This document shows, one piece after another, positions 1 through 10,100 of a DNA stretch of 22,429 bases. The position numbers and the translations under genes are program-made. The notes below the pieces were generated by a model, which saw only the letters and a program-made list of their open reading frames with translations, had not been told where the DNA came from and searched no databases. Position 1 is the first letter of the stretch. Each line of letters starts with the position of its first letter. The stretch is from Chara braunii (Eukaryota > Streptophyta > Charophyceae > Charales > Characeae), in NCBI GenBank assembly GCA_003427395.1, contig BFEA01000015.1:6594296-6616724 (forward strand), read 5' to 3'.

Positions 1-840
1 CCCCGAAACAACAAGTTTCTCTGCGGATTTGGGTTCAGCGAAGCCCAACCCCATCTTCAAAAAATAAATAAAAGAAAATCCCAGGAGGTTTTTTGGCTCG
101 TCTTGTTTTGCCGGACGGACCCCCCCCGTGACCCGTCCGTCTGGACCGGCCGTTGGCCTAACCCAGTCAAATTGTACAATATGTTTGCACTCGCCATTGA
201 ATTATATGAATGGTTCAAAGGTCCGGGAAATTTTAGAATTGCAGGACTGTGCATGGAACGGTCAAGAAATTGTAACTGCAAAAGACTTGTAACGACATAA
301 ATTGTGATGACAGCACTTGGCGATTGAGAAGGCGCGATATAAAGGGAGAGAGGGAGGGAGGGGAAGAAGCGGGGAAGAAGAGGGAGGGAAGTTGACAAAC
401 GACGGAGAAGAATGTAGCTGTTGAAATTTTCTTCTTGCTGCAGAACCACAGCACAGTAGAAATGATAGATTACATTTTATTCTGTAGTAAAAACAACACT
501 CGTACAGCAGTCCGGCTCACCCTACCGGAAGGAGAAAAAATACATTCAATAATAGTCTGTTAAGGCCGGCGGAGTCTAGGCCGCTGCTTGGTGGGGACAA
601 CGTCTTTCCGTCGGCTGGATCACGATACTTCAGTAGGTGAGGTTTCCCTTTAGGCTGAGCTAGCTTTTTCTCTTGATTATTGTCTTTGAAAACTGCTCCA
701 AGAACCCTTTTTTTTTTGTTCACGCTCAAAAAACTACCTCTTCGATCACTTAGCTTCTTCGATGGTAATTAAACCCCAATTAAGAGCGACTGTTGTTTAT
801 CCCAACTTCTCATTCAGGCATGGAGAGATTGACGAAGTCA
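1..840. other. Intergenic sequence without a recognisable gene
   Basis: No reading frame here shows a recognisable motif. A GC-rich inverted repeat lies at about 114-141 (GACGGAC paired with GTCCGTC), and a purine-rich GGGA/GGAA stretch lies at about 340-390. The small frames on both strands look random in composition. Confidence 0.5.
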
Positions 841-900
841 CCCTTCCACCATTTACCATGGTGATCAGGACTCTTCCACCATTTACCATGGCAGTCAGGA
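841..900. repeat. Two-copy 30-bp tandem repeat
   Basis: Two adjacent 30-bp units (841-870 and 871-900) agree at about 26 positions. They share the core CTTCCACCATTTACCATGG and the ending TCAGGA. Confidence 0.85.
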
Positions 901-917
901 AGCATTGTGGTCTACTC

Positions 918-1153
918 CAGCTTAGGATTTTGTAATCACTGTAATAGTAATTCAACATCATTGAATGTCCAATGGTGAATGCTCTCCCTCTTGGGTCGCA
1001 ACGCACTCGGTACGTTTGCAGCTGGGCAAGCTTTCCAGTTTAGGATTATGTAATCACTGTAATAGTAATTCGTCATCATTCATAATCCGATGGTTAATGC
1101 TCTCCCCCAAAGGCTGCAAGTCACTCGGTATGTTCGTGGCTGGGCAAGCTTGG
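918..1153. repeat. Two-copy diverged tandem repeat of about 118 bp
   Basis: Unit 1 is about 918-1035 and unit 2 about 1036-1153. Both start with CAG(C/T)TTAGGATT, share TGTAATCACTGTAATAGTAA and TGCTCTCCC, and end in GCTGGGCAAGCTT. The differences are scattered, so the duplication is old. The closing GGGCAAGCTTGG also occurs inside the SINE at about 2406, which suggests a shared repeat family. Confidence 0.85.
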
Positions 1154-1856
1154 CCGGACAAAGGCGAGCAAATATGATACAAATGGGCATAAGTTGCATG
1201 AGGGGACAAACTGTCAGCTAAGACGAAAAGCAAAGCAAAGCCCATGATCGCGCGCTATCGCTCCACTCCATCTCCGCCTTATGCGAAGATCAAGTGTAGT
1301 ATCTGTTCTGCTCAATTTAATATGTGATCAGTGGTCCATCGGACCATTTTATTATAATGACAATAATAATTGTAATACTAATAAACAGTTGCTGGAAAGG
1401 AAACCACTCAAAAAATTAACTTTTTGAGTTTCAAAAAGTCATCGGCTGGTCCAACTTCCACAGGTTCTGTATCACCCTTTTCCATAGGGGCTCTCCCATG
1501 CAAAACTAATGACTAGACACAGGGTTTGGGAGATACTACCTGATGCATTTTTTGTTGCCAAGACGAGCAGCTCTTTCAAGGGATCTCAGAAATAGGAGGT
1601 AAGTTGAAGTACCACCATCAAGTCATTTCTTGCACGTTATCCTTTCCTTGCTAGATCTAGAAGGATTTCCATTCGAATTGGACTCCTTTTAAACCACTGG
1701 CAGGTTTCGCAGACATTTTTCTCTGATGCAGCCATGTATGCTATGCGCCACGACCTTTGGTGCACCGCCTACCGGATCGAAATGGCTGGTAGCACCAGCC
1801 AGAAAAGAAAATGTGCCAGTTCGTTCGTTTTTGGCGGAGGGTGTTTCGAGGCTCAA
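1154..1856. other. Intergenic sequence, nothing recognised
   Basis: No coding motif or RNA gene was seen. The only local structure is a short hairpin at about 1407-1428, where CTCAAAAA faces TTTTTGAG. Confidence 0.45.
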
Positions 1857-2005
1857 GGGTCACAAATACTGGTGGGTTAAGATAATGTAGGACAGGGTGA
1901 AGGTGAGAGTATGTCAGGTCTTTATGCACGAGAAGGGTCACAAATACTGGTGGGTTAAGATAATGTTAGGACAGGGTGCAGGTGAGGGTATGTCAGGTAT
2001 TTATG

Positions 2006-2013
<8 letters not shown>
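1857..2013. repeat. Two-copy 78-bp tandem repeat
   Basis: Unit 1 (1857-1934) and unit 2 (1935-2013) both begin GGGTCACAAATACTGGTGGG and end in TTTATGCAC(G/A)AGA. They differ at only a few positions, so this duplication is more recent than the 118-bp one upstream. The second copy runs directly into a GA microsatellite. Confidence 0.9.

Positions 2014-2061
<48 letters not shown>
2009..2061. repeat. GA dinucleotide microsatellite
   Basis: An uninterrupted run of about 26 GA units. Read in frame it gives an artificial Glu-Arg repeat, so small frames across it should not be taken as genes. Confidence 0.95.
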
Positions 2062-2062
<1 letters not shown>

Positions 2063-2320
2063 CAGGCATAGTACGAGTACATGCAGCTTGAGCAGCAGGG
2101 GACATCATGGAGTCTGTACGCTTATGAGCTGTGGTTGTCATGTGAAGAAAACTAAATGTGGATTCAAGATGAAGGTTCGCATTGCGAACTTGATGGTCTT
2201 AATACCCCGTTTGCTGAGGAAGTGTAGTGAACTGACATCAGCTGTGGACTGTTGGCGATTTGGGGCACCTCATTTGTATTGAAGGATTTGCATCTGTGCT
2301 GCTGAGATGTTTTTCATATC
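2062..2320. other. Intergenic sequence, nothing recognised
   Basis: Short frames only, with no known motif. The stretch separates the GA microsatellite from the SINE head. Confidence 0.4.
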
Positions 2321-2763
2321 CAGTGACCTAGCGCAGTCGGTAAGGCACACTATTGGCATTCAAGAGGTATTGGGTCCAATCCCCATTCGCCTTATGTTCC
2401 TTCCTGGGCAAGCTTGGCGCCAATCAGCTGGAGATGGGGACCATTGGTCCCGTCCAAGCGGCATTCAGCAAAGACTCCTGATGTTTGCAGAGGGAGGGGA
2501 CCGGAGGGGAGGCACAGCGGCTTGCCCGTCACAGAAGCACCGTCCTGATGCTACCGGCTGACCCTTGCAGGTATCGCCCACCTGCAGGTCGGGTAATGTT
2601 CCCTCGTTGGAGGCTTGAAATCGGGCTGGCTGCGACGGGGTTCCCCATAATACTGTAATCATCTAGGCTACCAGATTGGTCCGGGACCACTTGCCCGGCT
2701 GGGCCAAAGAAAATGAAAAGATAAATTATAGAATAAAATAATAATAAATAATAATAATAAATT
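2321..2763 (+). mobile_element. tRNA-derived SINE-like retroelement
   Basis: The head carries a Pol III type 2 promoter: an A-box TAGCGCAGTCGG at 2329-2340 and a B-box GGGTCCAATCC at 2372-2382, at tRNA-like spacing. The body is about 350 bp and unrelated to a tRNA. The 3' end is an A/T-rich tail with AAT repeats (about 2730-2762), as in many plant and algal SINEs. The head does not fold as an intact tRNA gene. Element ends are estimated, and target-site duplications were not located. Confidence 0.65.
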
Positions 2764-2900
2764 TGGTAAAGAATTTCAATGTGACCCTGAGGCAAAAGTA
2801 GTTCAGTTTATTTTTCTGCACAACAGAATTTTTTTTCAGAGTTTTTTTTTTTTGTGCTGGGACCTTTTTTTGCGAGGATCTGGGTCCTCGGCAGGCCCAT
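2764..2900. other. T-rich spacer
   Basis: Several T runs (about 2829-2872) lie between the SINE and the 104-bp tandem repeat. No gene was seen. Confidence 0.4.
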
Positions 2901-3109
2901 GGGGCCCTGTTTGCAGCATTACCCGCCCTAAGTGAAGGCGGAGGTGCCCGCCCTAAGTGAAGAAGGGCGCTGCTGAGGGCAGCGCCATAGGCCAGCCACC
3001 ATATGGGGCCCTGTTTGCAGCATTACCCGCCCTAAGTGAAGGCGGTCGTGCAGGGAAGAAGGGTGCTGCTGAGGGCAGCGCCATAGCCCAGCCACCATAG
3101 CTGGTGGGC
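2901..3109. repeat. Two-copy 104-bp tandem repeat with an internal hairpin
   Basis: Units start at 2901 and 3005, both with GGGGCCCTGTTTGCAGCATT, and end in the GCCAGCCACCATA region. Each contains an inverted repeat; in unit 1, GGCGCTGC (2966-2973) faces GCAGCGCC (2979-2986). Unit 1 also has an internal duplication of CCGCCCTAAGTGAAG. Confidence 0.85.
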
Positions 3110-3186
3110 TTGGACTACAGTGAGGCGCAGGGGTGGTCTTCGGGTGAAACAGAGGACAGACGTGGGTGTAGTCAGGGGATAGGTGA

Positions 3187-3211
3187 AGGATGATGATGAT
3201 GATGATGATGT
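3187..3211. repeat. GAT trinucleotide microsatellite
   Basis: About eight consecutive ATG/GAT units. They produce a false poly-Ile run in an antisense frame. Confidence 0.9.
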
Positions 3212-3557
3212 GAGGGCACATACCTTGTATTGGCGATGGTCTGCATGGGCGACATCTTCCAGTACTTCGGGCTGCCGCTGATGTCAACAGTTGCATTGTC
3301 ATTTTGTAGTCTGTAGTAGCTGTGTAGGAGTAGGCTGGGCGCTGAGCGCCAAGTGAGAGTGTGAAGGAACTGGACTCTTGTGTTGAGAGGAGTATGCTCT
3401 CCATGAACATTGGTTTTCAGTGCTACGAACCTCCATTGGTGTATTATTGGTGCAATGCTGCGCTCTGGACACGGTGTGACTATCTGGCTTTCAATGTGAT
3501 GGTGTGATCTGGAATTGTCATCTCGCTGTTGCTTATTTTCCTTGCATTTTTGTCGTT

Positions 3558-3640
3558 GCGCGGCCGGGCCGCCCCGGCGAACAAGGTAACCCGGGCGGCC
3601 CAGCTGGTAGCCTAGATTATGATAATAAAAAAGGCCTGAA
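3558..3640 (+). repeat. GC-rich repeat fragment with CTGGTAGCCTAG terminus and A-rich tail
   Basis: A GC-rich inverted-repeat stretch (GGCCGGGCCGCCC and CCCGGGCGGCCC) ends in CAGCTGGTAGCCTAG at 3601-3615, followed by an AT-rich tail ending in six A. The same 12-mer, or its complement, recurs at 2663-2674 and 15460-15471, and with one change at 22046-22057. This suggests the end of a dispersed non-autonomous element. Confidence 0.5.
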
Positions 3641-4095
3641 AGGCCGTCCTGTCCAGATTTGACAGGTAATTGAATTGCTTGGGCTTAGAGGATATTTTTT
3701 TTGTCGACTTGCGGAAATCAGTCATTGATTATAAGCTTTCATAATAACTTCATTGTAACTTCATACTAATAAATGTAATGGCTGCCATTTTTTGGCCTTT
3801 CGAAGTGAGTAAAGGCTCGTGACTCTTAGAGAAGCAGTGTAAACCCCTGCAGCACTGTGAGCTGGAAGACTGCGAGCAGATGGTTTTGAAAGCACATTTT
3901 TTAGTTGTGTTTTTTTATTTTCCTCTGCTCATGAGCACTACTTCCGTTTCCGCGTTCCTCACCAACCAAGCATGGCTCACACGCAAATGTTAAGCAACGG
4001 CAAATGTTTTTTTCCAGAGTTGGTGAAGAGTGGGGTTTTGCTCTCAGCAGTGAGGCTCACCTGTTGACATCTGTGGTGATTGGTTTATGTATCAG

Positions 4096-4196
4096 GTAAC
4101 CTTCACGACTCTGGCAAAATCTGTACGCTCTGCGGGGAAGGGACTCATCGGGAGTGGCAATGCGTGAACTACAATCTTACTGGACATGAACCAAAG
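4096..4196 (+). CDS. SF1 exon encoding zinc knuckle 1
   Basis: The acceptor ATCAG precedes 4096 and the donor GTAAAG follows 4196. The reading frame begins with the last two bases of a split codon, then encodes NLHDSGKICTLCGEGTHREW and continues QC. The zinc ligands are Cys, Cys, His and Cys in CX2CX4HX4C spacing. NLHDSGKIC lines up with the TLRDD...RIC lead-in to the first knuckle of SF1 proteins, which supports the choice of acceptor. Confidence 0.8.
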
Positions 4197-7100
4197 GTAA
4201 AGCAAGATCTAAATATTGAGAAATAGAATTGTGCTCTTCTCGATGCACACGGTTCTTGCCAAGTAGTGGATTTTCAGTCAGGATTCAGGTTTTTGAAGTT
4301 CTTCCTTAAGCCATTGTACTATTTTCAGTCTTCAGTTCTGGGCTTAGTATCTTCAGTCGAATAGAACGCCCGGTCATTATAGCTGGATTTGGGGCAACTT
4401 TCAATCCAGGTGCAGCGATAATGATCGGCCGTTCTATTCAGGTTAAGACGGTAGTTATTGGCTCTCAGTATTTTATCTGTTCTTGGTCACAGAGGGCTGA
4501 CCTCTGTTAGTGTATGCATCCTCTGTGTTGTTCTCTTCCCTCCGCCCACTGTGGGCAACTTCCTAACACATACAGTTGTACCCGCTCTGCAATAAGTGAA
4601 CCTGTAGTCCGCACACGAATTGTAATTTTGCAAAGAAACATCTGACAGACTTTCTTGATTTTGTCTGATGGGGGGTTGATTTGTTAACAGGTGCGGTGTG
4701 ACGTCTGCCACAATGATGGGCATGCAACTGCAAACTGTCCTAATAAGAAACTTGCACGAAAGGTATGGGCATCGGTTCCCGTTTTTTTCTTTCTTTTCCT
4801 TGTGAAGGGTGATGGCAACAATTCAGAAATATTTGCTTTTACCGAACTCCGGACCTCAGACTCTGCACCTCCTGGGTCCATCCGGACTTCCAGAAAACCG
4901 GAATATTCCGGAATATTTGGACCAGTCCGGATGCCGCCGCCTCCTTTTCCTCGTACCTCCATCTCTTGTCTGTCCCGTTGTCCTCCTCTGCCACCGCCTC
5001 CTTTTCCTGAAATTGGGTACGTGCTTTGAAGCCATCGCAACCGACGTTGTTTGTTTAATGCACCGAGTGGTTTGTGTGGTGTTTTCTCAGGGGACTCAGG
5101 GAGGGAAAAAAAGAAAGCACCCTATGGTTTGTGTCTAACACCCTGTGGTGTGCAATGTTATGAAACAGGCAAGGATGCTTGACAACGAGTACAGGAACTT
5201 TCTGCAAGAGCTCGGTGCTAGCGCCATGCCCCCTACGATGGTGCCTATTGGTCCCATTCCAGGGCCTTTCCCATCGCCGCTTGGTCTGAACGGTCCGAAC
5301 ATGTTTCCAGGTGCCATGCCTGTTATGCCAGGTCATTATATGTTTCCAGGTGCATTTCCTCCTGTGGCTGGGAATCCCGAAGCATTCTCTCTTCCACCAG
5401 AGCCCGGTGTGCCGGGGCTATCGGCTGAGCCAGGGGTTCCAGGATTGAGCAGCCCTCCGCCCGCGAACGCTGGAGGCGGTCATGGTCAACTGAGTGCGGG
5501 TGGAAACAATGTGTTGGGGGGATCCGAGAACGCAGACGAGAAGGGGAAGCCAATGCCGCCCGCTTGGGCTCTGGCAGTGGCACGTGCTATCACCAAGGGA
5601 GCTGCAGCAGTGGAGGCGGCCTCGGAAGAGGAGATCGCTAAGTATGCAGATCATATTGACAGTCCAGCAGCAGCAGCATTGAAGGCGGCAAGGTCAGGGG
5701 TTGCTCCACAGGTGGTAAATGGGGTAGTTCCGGCAGGGGGAGCAGTTGCGGCAGGTTTCCCGGGGGAGATGGTTTCTTCCGGTTTTGCGGGACCCGTAGC
5801 CCCAGCCGGTTTCGCAGGGGGTGCTGTTGTCGGCAGCGTCAATGGAGGAATGGGCCCAGTTGGTTTTCCTCCTGGGCCTATGCACTCGATGGGACCTGGG
5901 CAGGTTCCTCTGCAAAATATGGGACCTGGGCAGGGGCTCATCATGCCTATGGATGGCTCTGTTCCAATGGGTTTTCAGCCTATGGGCCCAATGGGTGGAG
6001 AGATGGCCTTCTGGGCTCCAAATGGAGGGGTAGAGAACGTTGCAATCGATCCAAACACAGGAATGATGGTGAATGTAGGTGCGCAGATGAGTGCCACTGA
6101 TGGCAGCTTCTTCTCTGGGCCATATATGATGGATGGCTACGGCGTTGTCCAAGGGCCCATGCCTGGGGTCATGATGCCTCAGATGATGACAATGAATCCA
6201 GGTCAACAGCAGCAGATGATTCCTCAGTCACAACAGCAACCACAGCAGCACCTGCAGCAGGTTCTGTATGGCCAGTTTCCGCAGCCGGGACAGGATCCAA
6301 ATCAAGGTCAGTTCATCCAATACCCTCAACAAGCAGCTGAACAACAGCATCCCCAGTATGTCCAATACCCCCAGCAGGTTGTTGATCAACAGCAGTTCGT
6401 GCCATTCCAGGGTCAGGTGGCCCCCACGGGTCCCGAGCTTCAAAACCCAACAATGCCAATGCCACATTCTGCAAATCAAATGCAATGGCAAGGACAACCA
6501 CAAGTTCAAGGGGGGGCAATGGAGCCAGTGCCAATGATGTCAAATCCACAGGCTGCAATGGCGCCGATGATGCCGCAGGGTCAGATGCTTCAACCATCTG
6601 GTGCACCCCCTGTGGGATGGTCCCAAAGGGAGCAAACAATTGCAGCTCCGAACCCCTGGCCAAATCAAGCCTCAGGACCCCCACAGCCTCAGATTCAGCT
6701 CCCAATGCAAGCTGTTCAACCCGGTCAAGTCCCAGTCCAAGGTGCACCGCTTCAGCAACCTCTTCAACCTGGACAAGTCCCAGTGCAAGCGGCACCACAC
6801 CAGCCCCCACCAGCAGTTTCTGGTCAGGTTATGGCGCCAATGATGGTTGGAGGTACCCAAGGGCCCCCTGCTGCTCAAGGAAGTGCTCCCATTATGATGG
6901 CACCACCTTTGCCAATGGGTCCCTCTCCTGGAGGTATGCAAGTGGCTTCTGTGGCCGGGCCACCGCCCCCTACATCTGCTCCACCAGGACCTTCACCAGC
7001 GCCGCCTTTACAAATGCAACCTGGGCAGATGGGGATGCAGGCTCCCATGCAACAGGGACCACCTGCGGGCAGTGTTATGACAACACCGTCCTTCGAGAAT

Positions 7101-10100
7101 CCGGGGGCTGTTCCAGTTGCTATGTCAACACCACAACCACCGCCAGGACTTCCTCCAGGATCGTCAGGCGGGCGGATGCCCGCGCAAACTTCTCAAGGAC
7201 CACTGCCAGGAACTTTATCTGGACCACCTCCAGCAGTTCCCCAAAATGGGACGCCTGCAGGGTTGGGAGGTCCATCGATAACAGGTCTTGTAAGTGGAAT
7301 GGTTTCTGGTGCTCCCACGGGAACAAGCCTCCCAGGCTCCTCTGACCTGCCAGCTGTTCCATCTGGAGGAACGGCACCTGCACCACAGACAACCATGCAA
7401 GCAGGTAAAGCACCAAGTCAGTTTCCAGGGCAATCCGGTGGACTGCATCCCCAGTTCAATCCAAATTTCCCTGGAGGACCAAGACCGCCTGGGCCCCAAG
7501 GTGACACACAAGCTGTAGCACCAATGGGGCATGGACCAGCAGGTCCTGGACCACTTGCAGGGGCATTCGGAGGTCCACCTGTGGGGTTTTCGGGGGGTCC
7601 GCAAGGAGGACCCCCCAAAGGAAATGACCCCAGTGGACAGGACCTGCGACAGGCGGGTTTCATGGACTACCACCCTCATATGCCAGCTCATGGATTAGTT
7701 CCAGGGCAGCCAGGAGGGCAACTGTTGACAGGCAGGGCACAGCCAGGACAAGGGGGTGGCCAACCAGGAGGGCAAGCAGGCATACAGCCAAGAGGACACT
7801 TATCTCAAGCAGGGGAGCAACAAGGGTCTGATGCAGGAGCATCGCAGGGTGGGGGGTTCACTGGAGAACCTCCAGGAGGTTTCCATGGTGGATTGGTCCC
7901 AAGGATGCCTGAAGGCACCCCGCCGCTCAACATTCCTAGGGGTCCAGGAGGGGCTCCGGTTAACCCTCCTGGCGGTTCTTTGCCTGGGGCCATGGGTGGT
8001 CCTCCAGGTGCTATGAGAGGTCCTTTGCCTGGTGGTATGAGAGGACCTTCCCCTGGGGATATGGCAGGTCCTTCTGGTGGCATGGGAGGTCCTTCTTCCG
8101 GGGGTATGGGAGGTCCGCCTTCTGGGAATATGGGAGGTCCTTCTGGTATGGGAGGTCCTCCTGCTCCAGGGGGCATTGTAGGTCATTCTCCTGGGGGTAT
8201 GGGAGGTCCTTCCCCTGCAGGGGGCATGGTAGGTCATTCTTCAGGGGGTATGGGAGGGCCCTCCCCAGGTTTCATGCAAGCAGGTCCTCGAGGGGGAATG
8301 GCTGGTGGGCATCCTAGGGGGCTGATGGGTGCGCCACCAGGGGGAATGTCAGGAGGTGCGCCTAGAGGCCCAATGCCTGGGTCGACAGGTAATCCGCCAG
8401 AGGGACCCATCTCTGGCCAGGCACCAGGCCAAAGGGCAATGTCACCAAGTCGGCATCACTCAGGTGGCCACATGGGTGTTGGTCAGGTTCTTGCAGGTCC
8501 TGCAGGAAAGCTACAAAGTGGAGCAGTGCCTCCTGCATTCGGCGTGCAGGGGGAGTGGCCCCGTATGCAACCACATCCACCCGTGGCTGATGTCAGACCG
8601 CCTCCACAGTTCCAGCATCCATCAGCCACGGAGTTGGATGGGCCTCAGGCTATGAATCAAGGAGCACCGATGCAGCGAATGACAAACCAATCAGGAGCTC
8701 GGCCTGTGCATCCACCGGATACGCAGTTGGGCCCAGGTGCACCCAGGCTGAACATGTGGTCAGGCCCTTCTGTCAGACCAGGAGTTCATTCCCCAGGCCA
8801 AGGGTCTGGACCGGGGGCACAATCTGGCCCAATGTCTGTATTTAGGGAGCAGCATGGCGCTACACCCGGAGGGGCCTTGCCTTCTATGCTGGGGGGAATG
8901 GGACTTGGAACCAGCAATGACTTGAAGGCGGAGACGCAGGGGCGACCTGGCCAGATGCATGCTGGAGGACTCGGTGAAACATCGAAGCCCCACAGTATGG
9001 AGCAGGAAGGACCTGAGGGTGCAACATATGGGAGTGGGATGCACGTTGGTGTGTTGTCAGGAGCACCACGAGGGCCGTTGGGTAGCCTGCAAAGTGGTCC
9101 TGGCGGGCTACATGGTCGTCGATCCCCTGGGTTGCAGGGTGGCATGATGACTGCCATGGGCAGTGTGAATCATGGGATGTCCTCTGACATGCAGGATGCT
9201 CTGTCATCCGCAATGGAGGGGGGACGGCAAGTCGCTATGCCAGGTGGAGCATCAGATGGCCGGCAAGCAGGTCTCCTACCTGGGCACCCCAATGCACATC
9301 AAGCGGCAAAGCAAGGAGGGTCCCCAGTTGTTTTGCAAGGTAGACAGTCAGGAATTTTGCCAGGTGGCCCAGCTTCTGGACCTGGATCTGGTCCATGGCA
9401 TGGCCCAGCGGTAGGTGCTCAGGGTGTTCCTGGCTCCTTGCCTGGGCGCGGACCTTCTTCACACTCAGGTCCTGGTGGCGACTTAAGAGATTCGACGTCT
9501 TCTGGCATTCTACGCACACCATCTGGGCCAATGGCTGCTTTGCCACGTGGACGTACTTCTGGGCTGCCACCTCAAATGCCCTCTGCCCAAACTCCGCCAC
9601 TACTCTCTAGCCCTTCGATCGGTCCCAGGTCAGGCCAGATGCAAGATCCTCGCGGACTGCCTTCGGGCTTGTTTGATTCAAATGATGGTGCAGCCAGTCA
9701 TCCTCAGAGGTTTGGAGACATGGGCCCGTCTCCTCACTCGCCTTATGGACAAGGTCTTGGCCGTCCGAGGAGTCCCGAACGGCTAGGATATCCCCAAAGA
9801 AACATGTCGCCGCCGCCACCAGCGCAAGCAAACTGGCGATACCGCAATCACCCAAGCAACGCTCCTCTCTCCCCGCGGGATTTGCAGCGCCGATCTCCAC
9901 CGTCTGACCGGTCACCCCCAACATCGTTTGGTGGACACAGTTCTGCTTCTTGCTTTCCGTCCCACGGCCGCCCACGAACACCTCCATATAACAGATCTCC
10001 TCCAGGCAGTCCCTCGTACTTCGCCATACACTCCCAGCGTCAGTCGTTCTCCCCTCCGCGGCTTCAAGCAGCAAGTCAACAAGGGCAGGGCAAGTTTGGC

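Larger units (their letters stand above)
3110..4095. other. Sequence upstream of the first visible SF1 exon, probably intron
   Basis: I looked for the KH-QUA2 part of SF1 (motifs such as GKGS, QLRELA or ALNGT) in the plus frames and did not find it. If the gene model is right, most of this stretch is intronic. It contains a GC-rich repeat fragment at about 3558-3615 ending in CAGCTGGTAGCCTAG, followed by an A-rich tail. Confidence 0.4.

Noticed and set aside
2321-2395. Possible genuine tRNA gene
   Set aside because: Both Pol III boxes are present, but I cannot pair an acceptor stem or anticodon arm, and the downstream body with an AAT tail fits a SINE.
2928-3410. 160-codon minus-strand frame
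   Set aside because: It runs through the 104-bp tandem repeat and a GAT microsatellite, which produce duplicated peptides and a poly-Ile run. No domain is visible.
1-4095. KH-QUA2 exons of SF1 within the window
   Set aside because: No GKGS, QLRELA or ALNGT-like stretch was found in plus-strand frames, so these exons are taken to lie further upstream.
6485-7345. 286-codon plus-strand frame overlapping the SF1 exon
   Set aside because: It is an alternate frame of the SF1 coding exon with no recognisable motif. The 1,907-residue frame is the real one.
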